The notes: generated by a model not told the origin, from the sequence alone. A stretch of DNA of 64,000 nt from Lenzites betulinus (GCA_022264855.1 JABYQU010000004.1:310001-374000), one strand, 5' to 3'. Counted from the stretch's first letter, positions 22,455 to 34,066 are shown. Made by a program: numbers and translations.

Positions 22455-24955
22455 ATGGTCTGGCTTCCACCACCCCAGCTCGCCTCTGCCTCCCGCCCAT
22501 CCTATGGCGAAGCCTACGCCAAGATCCTGGCGACCCACCGCCGCGCCCCCCTGACCTCCGCCTCCTCGGTCATCATCCTCGCCGCCCCGGACGTCGATGC
22601 GCTTTGTGCATCCAAGATGCTTGCGGACCTCTTCAAGCAAGACGACGTCATGCACAGGCTCATCCCCGTTTCTGGACACGCTGAGCTCGAGCGCGTCCGG
22701 GAAGAACTCACCAAATACAGAGACGTGAGTTCTTATAGCATGTGCAGATACTATATAATGCCGAATCTCAAACTGGCGGCGGGCAGCTCCATACCCTCAT
22801 CATGTTCAACATGGGAGCCATCATCGACCTCCCGTCCGAGGATTGGTTCGGGGACTTCCCGACCAGCCTTACCGTGCATGTTATCGACTCTTCAAGACCG
22901 CAGAATTTAGCTAGCGTGTTTGGCACGGGGGAGAATGGGGACAGAATAATTATCTGGGATGACGGCGGCGTGGAGGACCTGCAGGAGGAACGCAAGGCTT
23001 GGGAGGTGTTGACGGTGTGTCTGAACTGTGCCGCCACCCGAGACTTAACTTATGTGTGTATATGTAGTATGCACCTGAAGAGGACTCGGATGAGGAGGAC
23101 TCCGACCAGGACTCTGACGAGGCGGCAGAAGAGGATGAGGAAGATGACGAGGAAGGGTATGAAGGGGACGACGCGTCTCCTTCCAGGAAACGGCGGTCAT
23201 TAGGGGAGGGCGGGAGGAAAGAGGGGAAACGGCGGAAATTGGAAGTAAGTGCCGCATTCTTCCTAGATGATCCCTGTTCTCATAATTTACAGCAACCTAA
23301 CCGAATATCACGAGAAGAACGGGCACAGCATGAGAGTAGGCTAATGAAGTACTACAGGTCGGGTACATGGCACGGCCAGAGTGCATCAGGGACCATGTAC
23401 ATTCTTGCCACAGTACTCGAACGCGTAGACAACGACCTCCTGTGGTAAGTCCGTTCGTGCACTCCGTGCACTGGGTTGCATTCTCATTGATGGCTGTCTA
23501 GGCTGGCCATCCTTGGCCTCACCTACCAGTACATCACCTCCCGTATATCACGAGATGACTACGACAAGTACCAAAGGATATACCACGACGAAGTTGCACG
23601 GCTCAACCCAGCACCACCCGCAGGATTCGGCGACGAGTACAAATCACAGAATCCAGACGACAACTCTGTCTACGCATCAGACGAACTTAGGTTCATGATG
23701 TTCCGCCACTGGAATCTGTACGACGCGATGTACCACTCGAGTTATGTCGCAACCAAGCTCGGCATCTGGAAAGAGCGTGGCCGGAAACGGCTCACGGGTC
23801 TGCTCGCTAAGATGGGGTACGCAACACCAAACACACCCAATCCGTTAAAGCCGGAGGAAGCTGACCATCACGTAGGTTCTCAATAACGGATACACAACAG
23901 CCATACCCGCACATGGCCAAAGACCTTAAACTCTCTCTACGGCAAAAGCTCGATCAGCTCGCGCCAGACTATGGGCTCGTGGAGCTTTCCTACCCTTCCT
24001 TCGCGCGATGTTACGGCTACCGTTCGCAACCTCTCTCCGCAGGCGACGCCGTAGAGGCACTCTCCGCGCTCCTCGACATCGCTGGGGGAACGCGCATCGA
24101 GGTTGAGGTCGAAGGCACTCGCAACGGCGGAGAGTGGTTCGGTGGCGGGAAAATATGGGATGGCGGGCGCGAAGGCCGATACCGGGAAGACGAGCGCGAG
24201 AACGTACCTCCAGGGATGCTCGCGAACGTCAATGCGCAAGTAGGCGCAGATGGCAAGGACACTGGCGAAAAGGTGGAAGTGCAGTGGTGGATGAAGAACT
24301 TCTGGTCCGCGTACGACGCGCTCAGCGAGTACGCCCCTTCCCCTCCCACCTTTACCACCTTACCAGCCACTGACTCTCCACCCAATTCTTCCCAGTATCG
24401 AGCGTCAGCGCGACGCAATCTCGCTCTCGATGTCCATGCATCGCGCGATCATGCGCCAGGGCGCGTCGATCATCGACAAGCAGGACATCAAGACGCTGCG
24501 TGGGCACCGCGTCGTCGTGCTCACGCAAGGCCCAGACCTGCCACTGTTCGTACACCCTGGCATTCTCGCGCGCCTCGCGCTCTGGTTGCTCGACGCGCTC
24601 CGCGACCGTGTCGAGCCGACTGCGCCAGCGTATGCGCGCAGTCGCCACCGCAAGGCGCTCCCGCTCGTTGTGGCGTGTCTAAACGAGAAGACGGGGACGT
24701 TCATCGTGGTGGGTGTCACCGGCGCGCCGGACTTTGACAACGTCAGGAAGAAGTATGTGCTATTGTTTTGAAGTCATGAGGGGTGTGGACGCTGATGATG
24801 TATACAGCGAGTTCGGTCTGGCGTTCCTGGACGCGAAGGAGCGGTGCAACGCGCGAACACGGCACGGCACGTTCGATACAAGCGTGCTCGAGATCAACAA
24901 GGAGGATCTGAAGGTCTTCCTGGAGACGCTGTGCGAGGGTGGCGAGCGTTTTTAG
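22455..24955 (+). CDS. CDC45: DNA replication initiation factor CDC45
   Basis: Eight exons (22455-22724, 22787-23014, 23068-23244, 23293-23444, 23502-23871, 23901-24328, 24396-24752, 24808-24955) keep frame for 709 residues. Landmarks are [20 protein letters not shown] near residue 35, [16 protein letters not shown], and an acidic stretch followed by a basic KRR patch near residues 165-225. [34 protein letters not shown] and a C-terminal [13 protein letters not shown] complete it. CDC45 joins MCM2-7 and GINS to form the replicative CMG helicase; its DHH-type fold is catalytically inactive. The exon 5 end was chosen as the only donor that preserves frame. Three ACGCGT boxes precede the gene. 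Confidence 0.92.
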
Positions 24956-25162
24956 TTCCGCGCAACCCCTCAGCGCCCCTATTCCCTCTTCTCCCCTCGT
25001 CGCATTTGTTAATTGTTTACTTGCTCTGATAGCAGCATATGTATCACTAGTCTAGGTCACTGTAATCCATCAGCATAGCATCGGGTTCTGGGCTAGTTTG
25101 TCGCATGCATTGAGCAGCTAGAGTACACTGTACAGGTAAAACTTCACCATCAAGACCTGTCA

Positions 25163-26034
25163 TCAAAGTACACCTTTGGTGCTGGGTACGTCGTTTCCTC
25201 CGGTACGTTCGATCGCTTGACGGATCGCTAGCGCGAGAGCTTTGAACGCCGACTCAGCCCTGCGAAAATACACGTTGCCAGTTAAGTTTATCGCCTCTGA
25301 TACGACTTATGAGAAGGATGTACGCACCGGTGATGGTCATTCTCCCCGCGGAGGACATCGACGTGGAGGGTCACCCCTGACGCGATGGCGAACGAGTAGA
25401 AGATGTGGGGGATCATCTCCGTCGAGAGGTCCCCGATCTTCTCGCGCTTCAGCCCGAGATCCGTCACACAGTACGGGCGCGAGCAGATGTCGATCACTGC
25501 GCGCGAGAGTGCCTTTGGGGGAAAAGAAGTCAGATATAGTTACCCACGAGGCTTGGAGGAGGGAAAGGGGTACAAACCTCGTCGAGCGGTGCGAAGCCGG
25601 TGCCGTACCTGCGGATTCCGCGGACCTCGCCGAGGGCCTCTTTGAACGCGGTGCCCAATGCTATCGCGGAGTCCTGTGCAGAACCATGCCACGTAAGTCC
25701 GGCTGCCATATAGATCAAGAGGTGTGGCTCCGACTTATCTGCAGAGTGGTGGTCGTCGATGTGCAAATCACCCTTGCACGTCAGCTGGAGCGACATGCCC
25801 GAGTGTTTTGCCAAAGCATGGAACATCTACACCCCAAACGCCCACAATTAGTTCACCTCCGGTTAAAAGGATGTCCATATGAGCGTTTAGACGTACGTGG
25901 TCGAGGAAGCCGATCCCAGTCGAGACATTGATCTCCTGCTTGTTGCCCGAGCCGGGCTGGCAGTCGAGGTTGATCGCGACGCGAATCTGCGTCTCCGCCG
26001 TCTTGCGCTCGACTACTGCTGTCCGTGCTTCCAT
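25163..26034 (-). CDS. HIS3: Imidazoleglycerol-phosphate dehydratase (histidine biosynthesis)
   Basis: Five exons (26034-25897, 25826-25739, 25675-25578, 25512-25328, 25259-25163) give 201 residues, normal for HIS3. Motifs are [51 protein letters not shown] (metal-binding His-Glu motif), EVRGIRRYG, and [20 protein letters not shown], the second metal motif. The enzyme dehydrates imidazoleglycerol phosphate to imidazoleacetol phosphate in the cytosol. The invariant HHxAED motif can only be rebuilt if intron 2 is removed with AT-AC ends (see 25676-25738); no GT donor gives the motif in frame. Confidence 0.93.
25676..25738 (-). other. AT-AC intron in HIS3
   Basis: On the reverse strand the 63-nt intron begins ATAAGT and ends GCAC, joining ...TCTGCAG to AGGACTCC so that the exons read HHSAEDSAIALG. 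Its donor looks like a GTAAGT site with G1 changed to A, and its end like AG changed to AC, with a U2-style branch (CTTAC). It lacks the U12 donor ATATCCTT and branch TCCTTAAC. A TA-CA phase shift by one base is formally equivalent but unknown in nature. Confidence 0.75.
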
Positions 26035-26277
26035 ATTCGTGATTGCTTACAGCAAGTTGTCTAATTTTTGGGAGGGCGGGTTTGGGGACGATAACGGTGT
26101 GAGTCAGTGCGCGGCGAAGTTCTCATCCACTGCAAACTTGGGTTGCCTTTCTGGGAAAGGGGTGTATTTGCGGGCGCTCCACAGCCGGGACGAATGGGCA
26201 CCCGCATATTAGTACGCGTTCAATGTATCCTCCGTTGAGCCGCACCTCCAGTGTACGAAAAAATGTTTTGGTGGTAT

Positions 26278-28143
26278 TTATTGAGAGTGATCCATCCGAG
26301 CTATATCTCCAACAAACGGACCGCGCCCCTCCGCGTTCACATCCATCACCTTCCAGAACCCACAGCCTTTCCCGTCGTTCTGTACGCCTGCATAGCAGGT
26401 CCACCAATACTTCGCCACCAGCGTCCTCTTCGTCGCCTTCGAGCTAGAGGCACCCGCATCGCCCCCGGAAATAGACACTGCTTTCTTCGGGCTGTCGCTA
26501 GCACTGGGTTTTGGTGCTACCGAGAGGTCCTCGTACCTGTTCTTCATATCCGGACGGAGGATGCAAGGGACACCGCATTTACACTTTGGCGTGGACTTCG
26601 CCGCGAAGTCGGGGCGGTAGAAGCGGAATGTGATGTTGATCCGGGCGTTTGATGCCTCTTCGAGTCGCGCAAGCTCCTCCGGGTCGTCTGTCAGGGATGG
26701 AGGAGGCGGGAAAGGTGGGTGGAACATGTCGATCCCTTGCTGGGGCGGAACAGCATGCTTGTATACTTCTTGTGTAGATGCATGCATTATGACAAGCTAA
26801 GGGTTTCTCATTCACCTCCGCGCTCCGTTGGCCCACAGGAAGTTGCACCCACCGAATTGTGCCTGAGCGGGATGTTGTACGTCCTCGCCGCCCGTTTTTC
26901 CTTCTCATCTAGGGGTATCACTTCCCGAAGTCGGAAAATACGGCCCACACCTGTAAAATCATATATCCATGCATACTGAACCACACGACAGCATATATGC
27001 TCACCTAGACTCATGCTGGCAATGGTGGGATAGGGGCCTAGATACGTCAATTGATCGGAGTGGAAGCCGAGGCTCTCCTTCCCGCCAGAGAAGCAGTTGG
27101 AGGCTGCGACGTTTGCACGCCATATCACACGATCCTCCCCGTCCTCTGCGGGATATCCTGCCCACTCGAGTGGAAACCGCTCGCGTTTGCGCATCTCGGC
27201 GTTGACGACCTTCTCAACAATTTGACATGCCTCCTCCATGGCGGCAGGGAACGCCGGAGGGGGGCCACTCTCCACTCCATTGTACCTGGGTTATGATATG
27301 GGCGTAAGACGCATGCAAAGTCGAGCAGGCCGTTTCGCCTACCAGTATTGAGCCGCCTCGATGAGGTCACCCTCGGATTCCGAATTCTTGGGAGAACGCA
27401 CGAAGAAGGAGGTGCTGTGGGAGCTCTCCACTATCCGGTCAACCAGCCACCATTTGCCACGGCGCCAGTCTTTGCTGGCATGTAACAGAGTATAGAAAAG
27501 GCTAGCAACCGAGACGTAGTAAGCATGTTTCGCTGCCCCCTGAATACGCAAATTATATCATGCCGACTTACCGGCATGCCAGCTCCGGGGGTAACACAGA
27601 GTAGTGCATAGTACACGGAGTATGCTCGGATACCATTTCGGGTGTAGACAAAGTCAGCGGTGGTAATCGCGAAACTTGCGGCTTGGAGCTTGTGCCATCC
27701 GAAGAATTTGGCGGTCGTAGCAGGGCCATGAACTCGGAATTGGTGACAGCCTTGACTTGAGAGGTCGGCTTCTTGCTAGGGGAATTTCTCGCTTCACATG
27801 AGGGCGCTACGTTGTTCACACCCTTCTTGTCCGAGTCCTCGGGCGGAGCAGCAGAACCAGAAGCCAATGACTTATGAGGACTGTCCGTTGTGCTCTTGCT
27901 TTTGAGGGGTGCAGAGTTGGAACAAGGCTCCTTTCCCTCTAGCCAGCTGTGTATGCTGACTTTGCCTGACACTTTGCGCCGTTTCTTCGGAGGCCCCGAC
28001 TGCAGAGACCTCGCGGCCGCTTCGATGTTGCCTTGAGAATTGACGAGAGCTTCGAGTAGGACAGTCTCTTCAAATTCCTGGGGATGAAGAAGGCTTGAGA
28101 GCATGACAAGTAGTGTTTCCGTATCCATGTCTCCGCCGTCCAT
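26278..28143 (-). CDS. CUE - AlkB-like 2OG-Fe(II) dioxygenase - GRF zinc finger protein, copy 1
   Basis: Five exons (28143-27572, 27501-27343, 27285-27005, 26950-26853, 26796-26278) give 542 residues. An N-terminal CUE/UBA-like helix bundle (LHPQEFEETVLLEALVNSQG) is followed by a basic nuclear-type signal (PPKKRRKV) and a linker. The AlkB fold has FHSDQLTYLGPYPTIASMSL (iron ligands H and D), RIFRLREV, the distal histidine in EVYKHAVPP and RINITFRFYRPDF (2-oxoglutarate arginines). The C-terminus carries a GRF-type finger (CKCGVPC ... WWTC ... GCGFWK). AlkB enzymes remove alkyl groups from nucleic acids; GRF fingers bind single-stranded DNA; CUE domains bind ubiquitin. Nuclear alkylation repair is a reasonable inference. 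The start could also be 28128. Confidence 0.82.
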
Positions 28144-28257
28144 AGTGTAACTGTGTGGGCAGGCGATGGTGGTGGTCAACGACTAAGCCGCTCGGGGCCT
28201 CGGGCTGACTATAACGCGCGCGCGACCCGATATTAAACGCGGTACTTACGCGACGCG

Positions 28258-28270
28258 ACGCGTTCACGTG
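28258..28270. promoter_or_regulatory. ACGCGT and CACGTG elements upstream of AlkB copy 1
   Basis: ACGCGT at 28258-28263 and CACGTG at 28265-28270 lie about 115-127 bases before the ATG, in the short gap between the tandem copies. The same two hexamers occur upstream of copy 2. Confidence 0.4.
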
Positions 28271-28379
28271 ATATAGACGCTCATGCACCCGGGTTTCATC
28301 TTCGTGATCACTTCCTTGGAAGCTTGAAGCTTGAGATTTCTCGGTGAAGCGTAAAATGGGCATAGAAAAAAGCCATGGT

Positions 28380-30082
28380 TTATTGTACATCTTTAACAAA
28401 GGGTCCCCTCCCTTCGGACTCCACGTCCATCTCTTTCCAATATTTGCATCCTTTCCCATTATTGCGCCCTCCAACGGCACATGCCCACCAGTACCTCGCG
28501 ACTATCATCTTCTTTCCCGCTGCCATAGTTGAGGCCCGCCCAGTGATTCCTATGCCGTTGGACGCGTTAGAATCTTCCCCGCTAGGATGCGCAAGCGATG
28601 CGTTCTCATAACGGTTCTTCATGTCCGGACGTAGGATGCACGGTATACTACATTTGCAGCGTGGGATTGTGCGAGAAAGAAAGTCAGGACGAAAAAATCG
28701 GAACGTGACGTTTATCCGTGCATTGGAGGCACCTTGCAGACGAGCTAGCCGCTCTTTGTCGTCGGTCAGGGAGGGCGATGGGGGAAACGGTGGGTGGAAC
28801 ATGTCGATACTGCTTTGGGGAGGTACCGCGTGTTTGAACATCTCTTGCGTGGAAGCATGCATGATGACGAGCTGAGGGACATCAGCGTCCAGCTAGCCTC
28901 AGGCAAAAATAATCGCCTACTGAGTTATGTCGCAGAGGAATATCAAACGTTCTGGCGGTGCGCTTATCCTTCTCATCTGACGGCACCACCTCACGTAGCC
29001 GAAAGGTACGACTCACACCTTTGATTGTTAGATTGAGTTCATATGACGGAGTGAGAGCACAAAGTAATTACCGAGGCTGAGACTTGCGATAGTGGGATAT
29101 GGGCCCAGGTGGGTCAATTGATCAGAGTGGAAGCAAATGTTCTCCTTCGCCCCGGCATAGCAATTCGATGCTGCAACATTAGCGTGCCAGGCAGGCACGA
29201 CCTTGCTCCCCTTCGAAGGAAATCCGCCCCACTCCAACGGAAAACGCGGTCGTTTACACATCTCAGCGTTTACTATGCGTTCAATGATCTGGCAGGCCTC
29301 CTCGACCGGTGCAGGGAAAGTGGGAGGTAGCTCTCTCAGACGACCTTGATACCTGAGTTTGCTGATAAGACTTGTCCTCATATAACCGAAGTTGTGATGT
29401 ACTGACCAATATTCCGTCTCTTGATGTAATTGCTCCCCAGAGGTTGAAGCTCGCCTGTAGAAAGAGGAGGCATGCCCGCTGGCGCGCTGCCAGTCTGGAT
29501 TAGAGCAGAGGAGCGTGTGGTACAGCCTAGAAAGATGATATATTAGTGGAGATGCATGCAACGCAAGACACGAGGTCCTTACCGACAGGCTAGCTCAGGT
29601 GGTAGAACAGAGTAATGGATCGTACAAGGCGTATGTTTGGCGACAAGTTCGGGGGTAGAAAGCGTGAGGGGTCGCATGCGTGGAACCGAAACACTCAAGC
29701 TTGAATACGAGACGTCTTTTGGCTCTATCTCAACCTTGGACACGGGCGCAGAGGGCAGGCCTGATCGTTCTACTGCAGCCGGCCGCAGTTCAGATCTAGT
29801 TTGGCTAGCAGCTCGACTCGGACCACTACTGATACTGTGGTACTCGCGCTCAAGCGCCATACTGGGAGCACTGTGAGTATGGGGTTTGCTGCCTATTAGC
29901 CACCTTTCGAGATTCGTGTTGTCGAGCTTGCGGCGCTTTCTGGGAGGCTGTGACCGTAGAGACTGGGCAGCGGCTTCGATATCACCGTTGGAGTTGGCAA
30001 GCGCATCGAGCAAGACCGACTGCTCGAACTCCTGGGGGTGTAGCGTACTTGATAGCAGAGCGAGCATGATTTCGGTGTCCAT
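28380..30082 (-). CDS. CUE - AlkB-like 2OG-Fe(II) dioxygenase - GRF zinc finger protein, copy 2
   Basis: Same architecture and exon layout as the adjacent copy. It opens MDTEIMLALLSSTLHPQEFE (CUE-like), then a basic patch (PPRKRRKL) and a diverged linker. The AlkB core has CFHSDQLTHLGPYPTIASLS, the distal histidine in EMFKHAVPPQ and RINVTFRFFRPDF. The GRF finger is CKCSIPC ... YWWAC ... GCKYWK. All iron, 2-oxoglutarate and zinc residues visible in copy 1 are kept, so both appear functional. Linker sequences differ strongly while catalytic blocks are close, pointing to an old duplication under selection. The gene is divergent from the M24 peptidase at 30340. Confidence 0.8.
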
Positions 30083-30171
30083 GTTTGTTCTGGGCGTGCC
30101 AGGATACCCTCAAATGGTGGAGGCTGTCTGGATACTACAGCTATGGGGTAGAAGCTATGGTTCTTGACCAA

Positions 30172-30226
30172 GACGCGTCGATCGCGCGTCGAGAGGCGCC
30201 GTAACGCGATCGAGAGCGTACACGTG
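30172..30226. promoter_or_regulatory. ACGCGT and CACGTG elements upstream of AlkB copy 2 and the M24 gene
   Basis: ACGCGT at 30172-30177 and CACGTG at 30221-30226 sit in the 257-bp divergent region between AlkB copy 2 (ATG 30082) and the M24 peptidase (ATG 30340). Which gene they serve cannot be told from sequence; the match with the copy 1 promoter favours AlkB. Confidence 0.4.
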
Positions 30227-30339
30227 ATTTTGGCCTCATATCTTATCACTGCTCCCGTGCGGTGAGTGGGATTCCGACCTCTCCATCTCTCTGTCACTAC
30301 CGTCCGTGTTCAGTGCGCGTGGCTGCTGGACTAGCCGCC

Positions 30340-32100
30340 ATGTCAGACAACAAGCATGCTATACAATGGTTGCGCGAAGGTACCCAGCCTGCCATTGTAG
30401 GAACCCCGTTGATTCGGGGTACGAACTCGGCGAGACGGGTAAGCCTCAGTTGTTTCGGAATCTCTCATGCAGCGTTGCGAGACCCTGATTAATCGCAGTT
30501 ATACTATGCATATAGGTTCTCAATCTGGTCCCGTATGCTCTGTGTCTTGGTACCCTTTGCCTGCTCTGGCAAACCGTTATCCACCGCTCAGGCAATGATA
30601 CTGCCGGTCCCCACTTCTCTCATATCGCCGGACACTGCGACCACATTCCGCCGATATCTGCAAGCTCCTTCATCGCACGCCAAGACACCTTGGCGCGTAC
30701 TCTGCGCTCCATTAACGCCTCAGCGTACATTGCGGAGCCAGGCGCGAGCGCCGCCTACTTCGCGAACCTCTCGAGCTCCCATTGGCACATCTCAGAACGT
30801 CCTCTTATGTTGATCGTCCAGCCTAAAACGGATGAACATGGAAATGTCAAGGCGGATGTCTCGGTGCTCACACCAGCATTCGAAGAAACGAGAGCGAAAC
30901 TTCTGCCTATCCCAAGCGATGGACCGATCACCTTTGTCGCATGGCCAGAGGATCACAACCCATTCGAACGAGCCCTTTCGCTGCTACCTGCTGTGTCAGG
31001 CGCAGCAATATACGTGGATGGAAATGTCAGAACGTTTATCACGGACGGCCTCCAGAAGGCCGCGCCGAAGGCCCTGGTTTCGAGCGCACCCATTGAAGTG
31101 AAGCGCCTTCGTGAACGCAAGAGTGCCGAGGAAATTGATATCCTGAAGTGCGCTAATGAGGTCAGTGTTTATTACAGGGTCCACTAATCAGTCTTGAGTC
31201 CTCAAAATCTATGCCTCTAGGCCACCGTGCTCGCTATACGAGCTGCACGGGATCATATGAAGATCGGGATGAGAGAATCGGAGGCCGGCCAGCTAGTACG
31301 TACCGCACTCGCGGCTGCAGGGTTGAAGGGAGGATCTGGCCTCACGCTATTTGGAGGTTAGTATTCTCATCGTCCTTGCAGTGCTTGTTTCCGTGCTGAA
31401 CTCTCGCAGAGAACGCTGCTCTTCCCCACGGGTCAGGAACTGACCGCGTCCTTAGCAAGCACGACTACGTTCTTGTGGATTGCGGCGGAACTTTACACGG
31501 ATACACCAGCGATGTCACCAGGGTCCGTTCGACTGTCATGAATCGTACCAGCTGTGGTGCTAAGTGCTTCTATAGACATTTGCTTTGCCTGATTCAGTGA
31601 TTCCGCTGAGGTACCAGGCCTTGTGGCACGTCGTACATGCAGCGCAGCAGCGTGCGCTCCTGACCGCTACCAACGGCACCATCACGGCGTCAGTAGATAG
31701 GGCAGCGCGGAGGCTCATCAAAGAGGCTGGTTATGGGGAATTCTTCACTCACCGTCTGGGTCACGGTAAGTCGCGTTGGTCTGCGTATGTCAGATGCCTC
31801 TGATTCAATGCTTCGTTCACAGGTATCGGGCTTGAAGGGCATGAGTCCCCGTACCTTGTCGGAGGTTCAGACGATGTCATCTTGACTGGGCACACTTTCT
31901 CAGACGAGCCCGGAATCTACATCGAGGGGAAGGTCCGTGGCTGGCGCTTTCGGGATACGTGATTCGATGAAGCTTACCCTCCGTTCACGTTATAGGTCGG
32001 TGTTCGGTTAGAAGATTGCTTCTATGTGGACGAACAAGGCGTGGCGCAATATCTCACCGCAGGTGTGGGTGCTCCGGCATCGAGTCCCTGGAGTCCGTAG
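30340..32100 (+). CDS. Membrane-anchored M24 (Xaa-Pro aminopeptidase-like) metallopeptidase
   Basis: Seven exons (30340-30438, 30516-31160, 31221-31356, 31410-31522, 31576-31765, 31823-31932, 31996-32100) give 465 residues. A short N-terminal tail precedes one hydrophobic segment, VLNLVPYALCLGTLCLLWQT (about residues 34-53), suggesting a type II membrane protein. A creatinase-like N domain follows, then the pita-bread fold with all five metal ligands: the two Asp in VLVDCGGTLHGYTSDVTR, His in THRLGHGIGLEGHE, Glu in SDEPGIYIEG and Glu in VRLEDCFYV. Enzymes of this family remove N-terminal residues before proline. The topology, and hence lumenal or extracellular action, is inference. Confidence 0.88.
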
Positions 32101-32404
32101 GAGCTCACCGGGATTCCTCTTTCTGTAACATGCACACTTCTATATGCGCCTCCTCATTGCGTGTTGCAGTTGTAAAATTTCGTTCATTATTAAAATTGCT
32201 ACCGCACGGAGTGCCGGTCATCCACGTAGTGTTGTAACTTTAAGAGCAGATCGATCGGGTCGAGGTGATCGGCTTCGTAGCTAGGCGCTCATCTTCGCGA
32301 AAAAGTTGCAAGCGCCTGTCCCGCACTCTACTGAACGCCGCTCAGTACTCTCCCCTACTGTACACTATTGTGCCTACCACTGCTCCCGTCTCTGCATCTA
32401 CAAC
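32101..32404. promoter_or_regulatory. Intergenic region, M24 gene 3' side to RRP3 5' side
   Basis: About 300 bases between two forward genes. No ORF or repeat is supported; it holds the M24 3' untranslated region and the RRP3 promoter. Confidence 0.5.
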
Positions 32405-33996
32405 ATGCCCTCTCCCGAGGAAGCGTCCACATCCACACCGCCTCCTGCGGAGGTGCCGAGCTTCAAAGCCCTTGGCCTCATAGACCCTCTGCTCGATGCC
32501 CTGAAGCAAATGGAGTACAAGACCCCCACAGAGATCCAGGTCGAGGCGCTCCCACACGCCCTCCAAGGGCGAGACATCATCGGTGTTGCCTCCACTGGCT
32601 CCGGAAAGACAGCGGCCTTCGCACTGCCCATCCTGCAAAAGCTCTGGGAGGAGCCCAAGGGCCTGTTCGCGTGCGTGCTCGCGCCGACCCGTGAGCTCGC
32701 GGTGCAAATAGCGCAGCAGTTCGAGAGCCTGGGGTCCGCGATGGGCGTGAGGTGCGCGACGATCATCGGTGGTGTGGATATGATGGCGCAGAAGGTTGCG
32801 CTTGCGAAGAAGCCGCACATCGTAGTTGCAACTCCGGGACGGCTGAACGACCATTTGGAGGAGACCAAGGGGTTCAGCCTGCGGAGCTTGAAGTTCCTTG
32901 TGCGTGCAGCCCGCTATCTAGATGACAGTGAAAACTGACGGGATATATCGTCCACATAGGTACTGGATGAGGCCGATCGGCTGCTCGACATGGACTTCGG
33001 GCCTATTATCGACAAAATCCTCAAGGTCATCCCTAAAGAACGGACGACTTACCTCTTCTCTGCGACTATGACAACGAAAGTCGCAAAGCTCCAGCGCGCG
33101 AGTTTGTCAAATCCCGTCCGTGTGGAGGTCAACTCAAAGTACGCCTCACTTGGTTCCTTCGCAGCCGCCTCATATACTAACGGAGTGCCTAAGATACTCG
33201 ACAGTATCAACACTACTCCAATACTACCTTCTGATACCGCTCCCACAAAAGGACGTGCACCTCATTCATCTTGCGAACACCCTAGCGCAGAATTCCGTTA
33301 TCATCTTCACTAGGACTGTGCATGACGCGCAAAGGTTTGTGGACTGTTACTACAATATCTACAGCAGCTAACAGAATGGCGTCTTCCAGGCTATCCATTA
33401 TGCTGCGGACACTCGGCTTCCCAGCGATACCGTTGCATGGGCAGCTGAGCCAAAGTGCTCGGTTAGGATCGCTCGGAAAATTCAAGAGTGGGGGCCGGAA
33501 AGTGCTTGTGGCCACGGACGTCGCCAGCCGGTGAGAATTCCTGGGAGCACCGCATTCCAGCCATGCATACTGACTGCGACTTTCCAGTGGTCTGGATATT
33601 CCCTCGGTCGATGTTGTCATCAACTACGACATCCCCACGCACTCGAAAGACTATATCCATCGTGTCGGTCGTACCGCGCGTGCTGGGCGGTCGGGGAAGT
33701 CCATCACCCTTGTCACACAGTACGACGTCGAACTCGTATTGCGCATCGAGCAAGTGATCGGGAAGAAACTTGAGCTGTGGGCTGTGGACAAGGAAGAGGT
33801 TGCGCTGCTCCGCGAGCGGGTGGACGAGGCAGCACGACTCGCGACAAATGAGATGAAAGAGCAGGGAATCAGGGGCGGGCACAAGAAGCGCAAGCGTGGT
33901 GGGGAGGATGGCGGGCGCGGAGATATGGACCGGGACGACGATGTTGTGGAGGCGGGCATGCCAAGCCACAAGAAGAGGGGCAAGGGTAGGAGGTAG
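32405..33996 (+). CDS. RRP3: DEAD-box ATP-dependent RNA helicase RRP3 (DDX47)
   Basis: The protein opens [20 protein letters not shown], then [14 protein letters not shown] with the Q motif (TPTEIQ). Walker A is [10 protein letters not shown], then PTRELA, ATPGRL, the DEAD box [51 protein letters not shown] and [12 protein letters not shown] basic Gly/Lys/Arg tail (GHKKRKRGG ... KKRGKGRR) ends at 33996. At least five introns are removed. The [14 protein letters not shown] and LLDALKQM blocks fit the RRP3 subfamily, which acts in the nucleolus on 35S pre-rRNA cleavage for 40S subunits. The gene converges with the oxygenase gene, 70 bases away. Confidence 0.9.
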
Positions 33997-34066
33997 ACGT
34001 GCCGGTGTATATGTTGGTATAGTGTTGTACATGGTATCTCAGGGAGCATGGACTCGCACTGCTTCG

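Larger units (their letters stand above)
26278..30082 (-). repeat. Tandem gene duplication (two CUE-AlkB-GRF genes)
   Basis: Two head-to-tail genes separated by about 240 bases encode proteins alignable from the first residues to the GRF finger, with shared short runs such as MHASTQE, DMFHPPFPP and CILRPDMKNRYE. The nucleotide sequence is clearly diverged, so this is not a recent or assembly duplication. Confidence 0.8.

Noticed and set aside
22725..22746. A 22-nt first intron in CDC45 giving an extra [13 protein letters not shown] segment
   Set aside because: Too short to splice. Using the next acceptor (22786) gives a 62-nt intron and the normal [12 protein letters not shown] junction.
25676..25738. 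Calling the HIS3 AT-AC intron a U12-type (minor spliceosome) intron
   Set aside because: The donor is ATAAGT, not ATATCCTT, and no TCCTTAAC-like branch is present; a U2-type AT-AC intron fits better.
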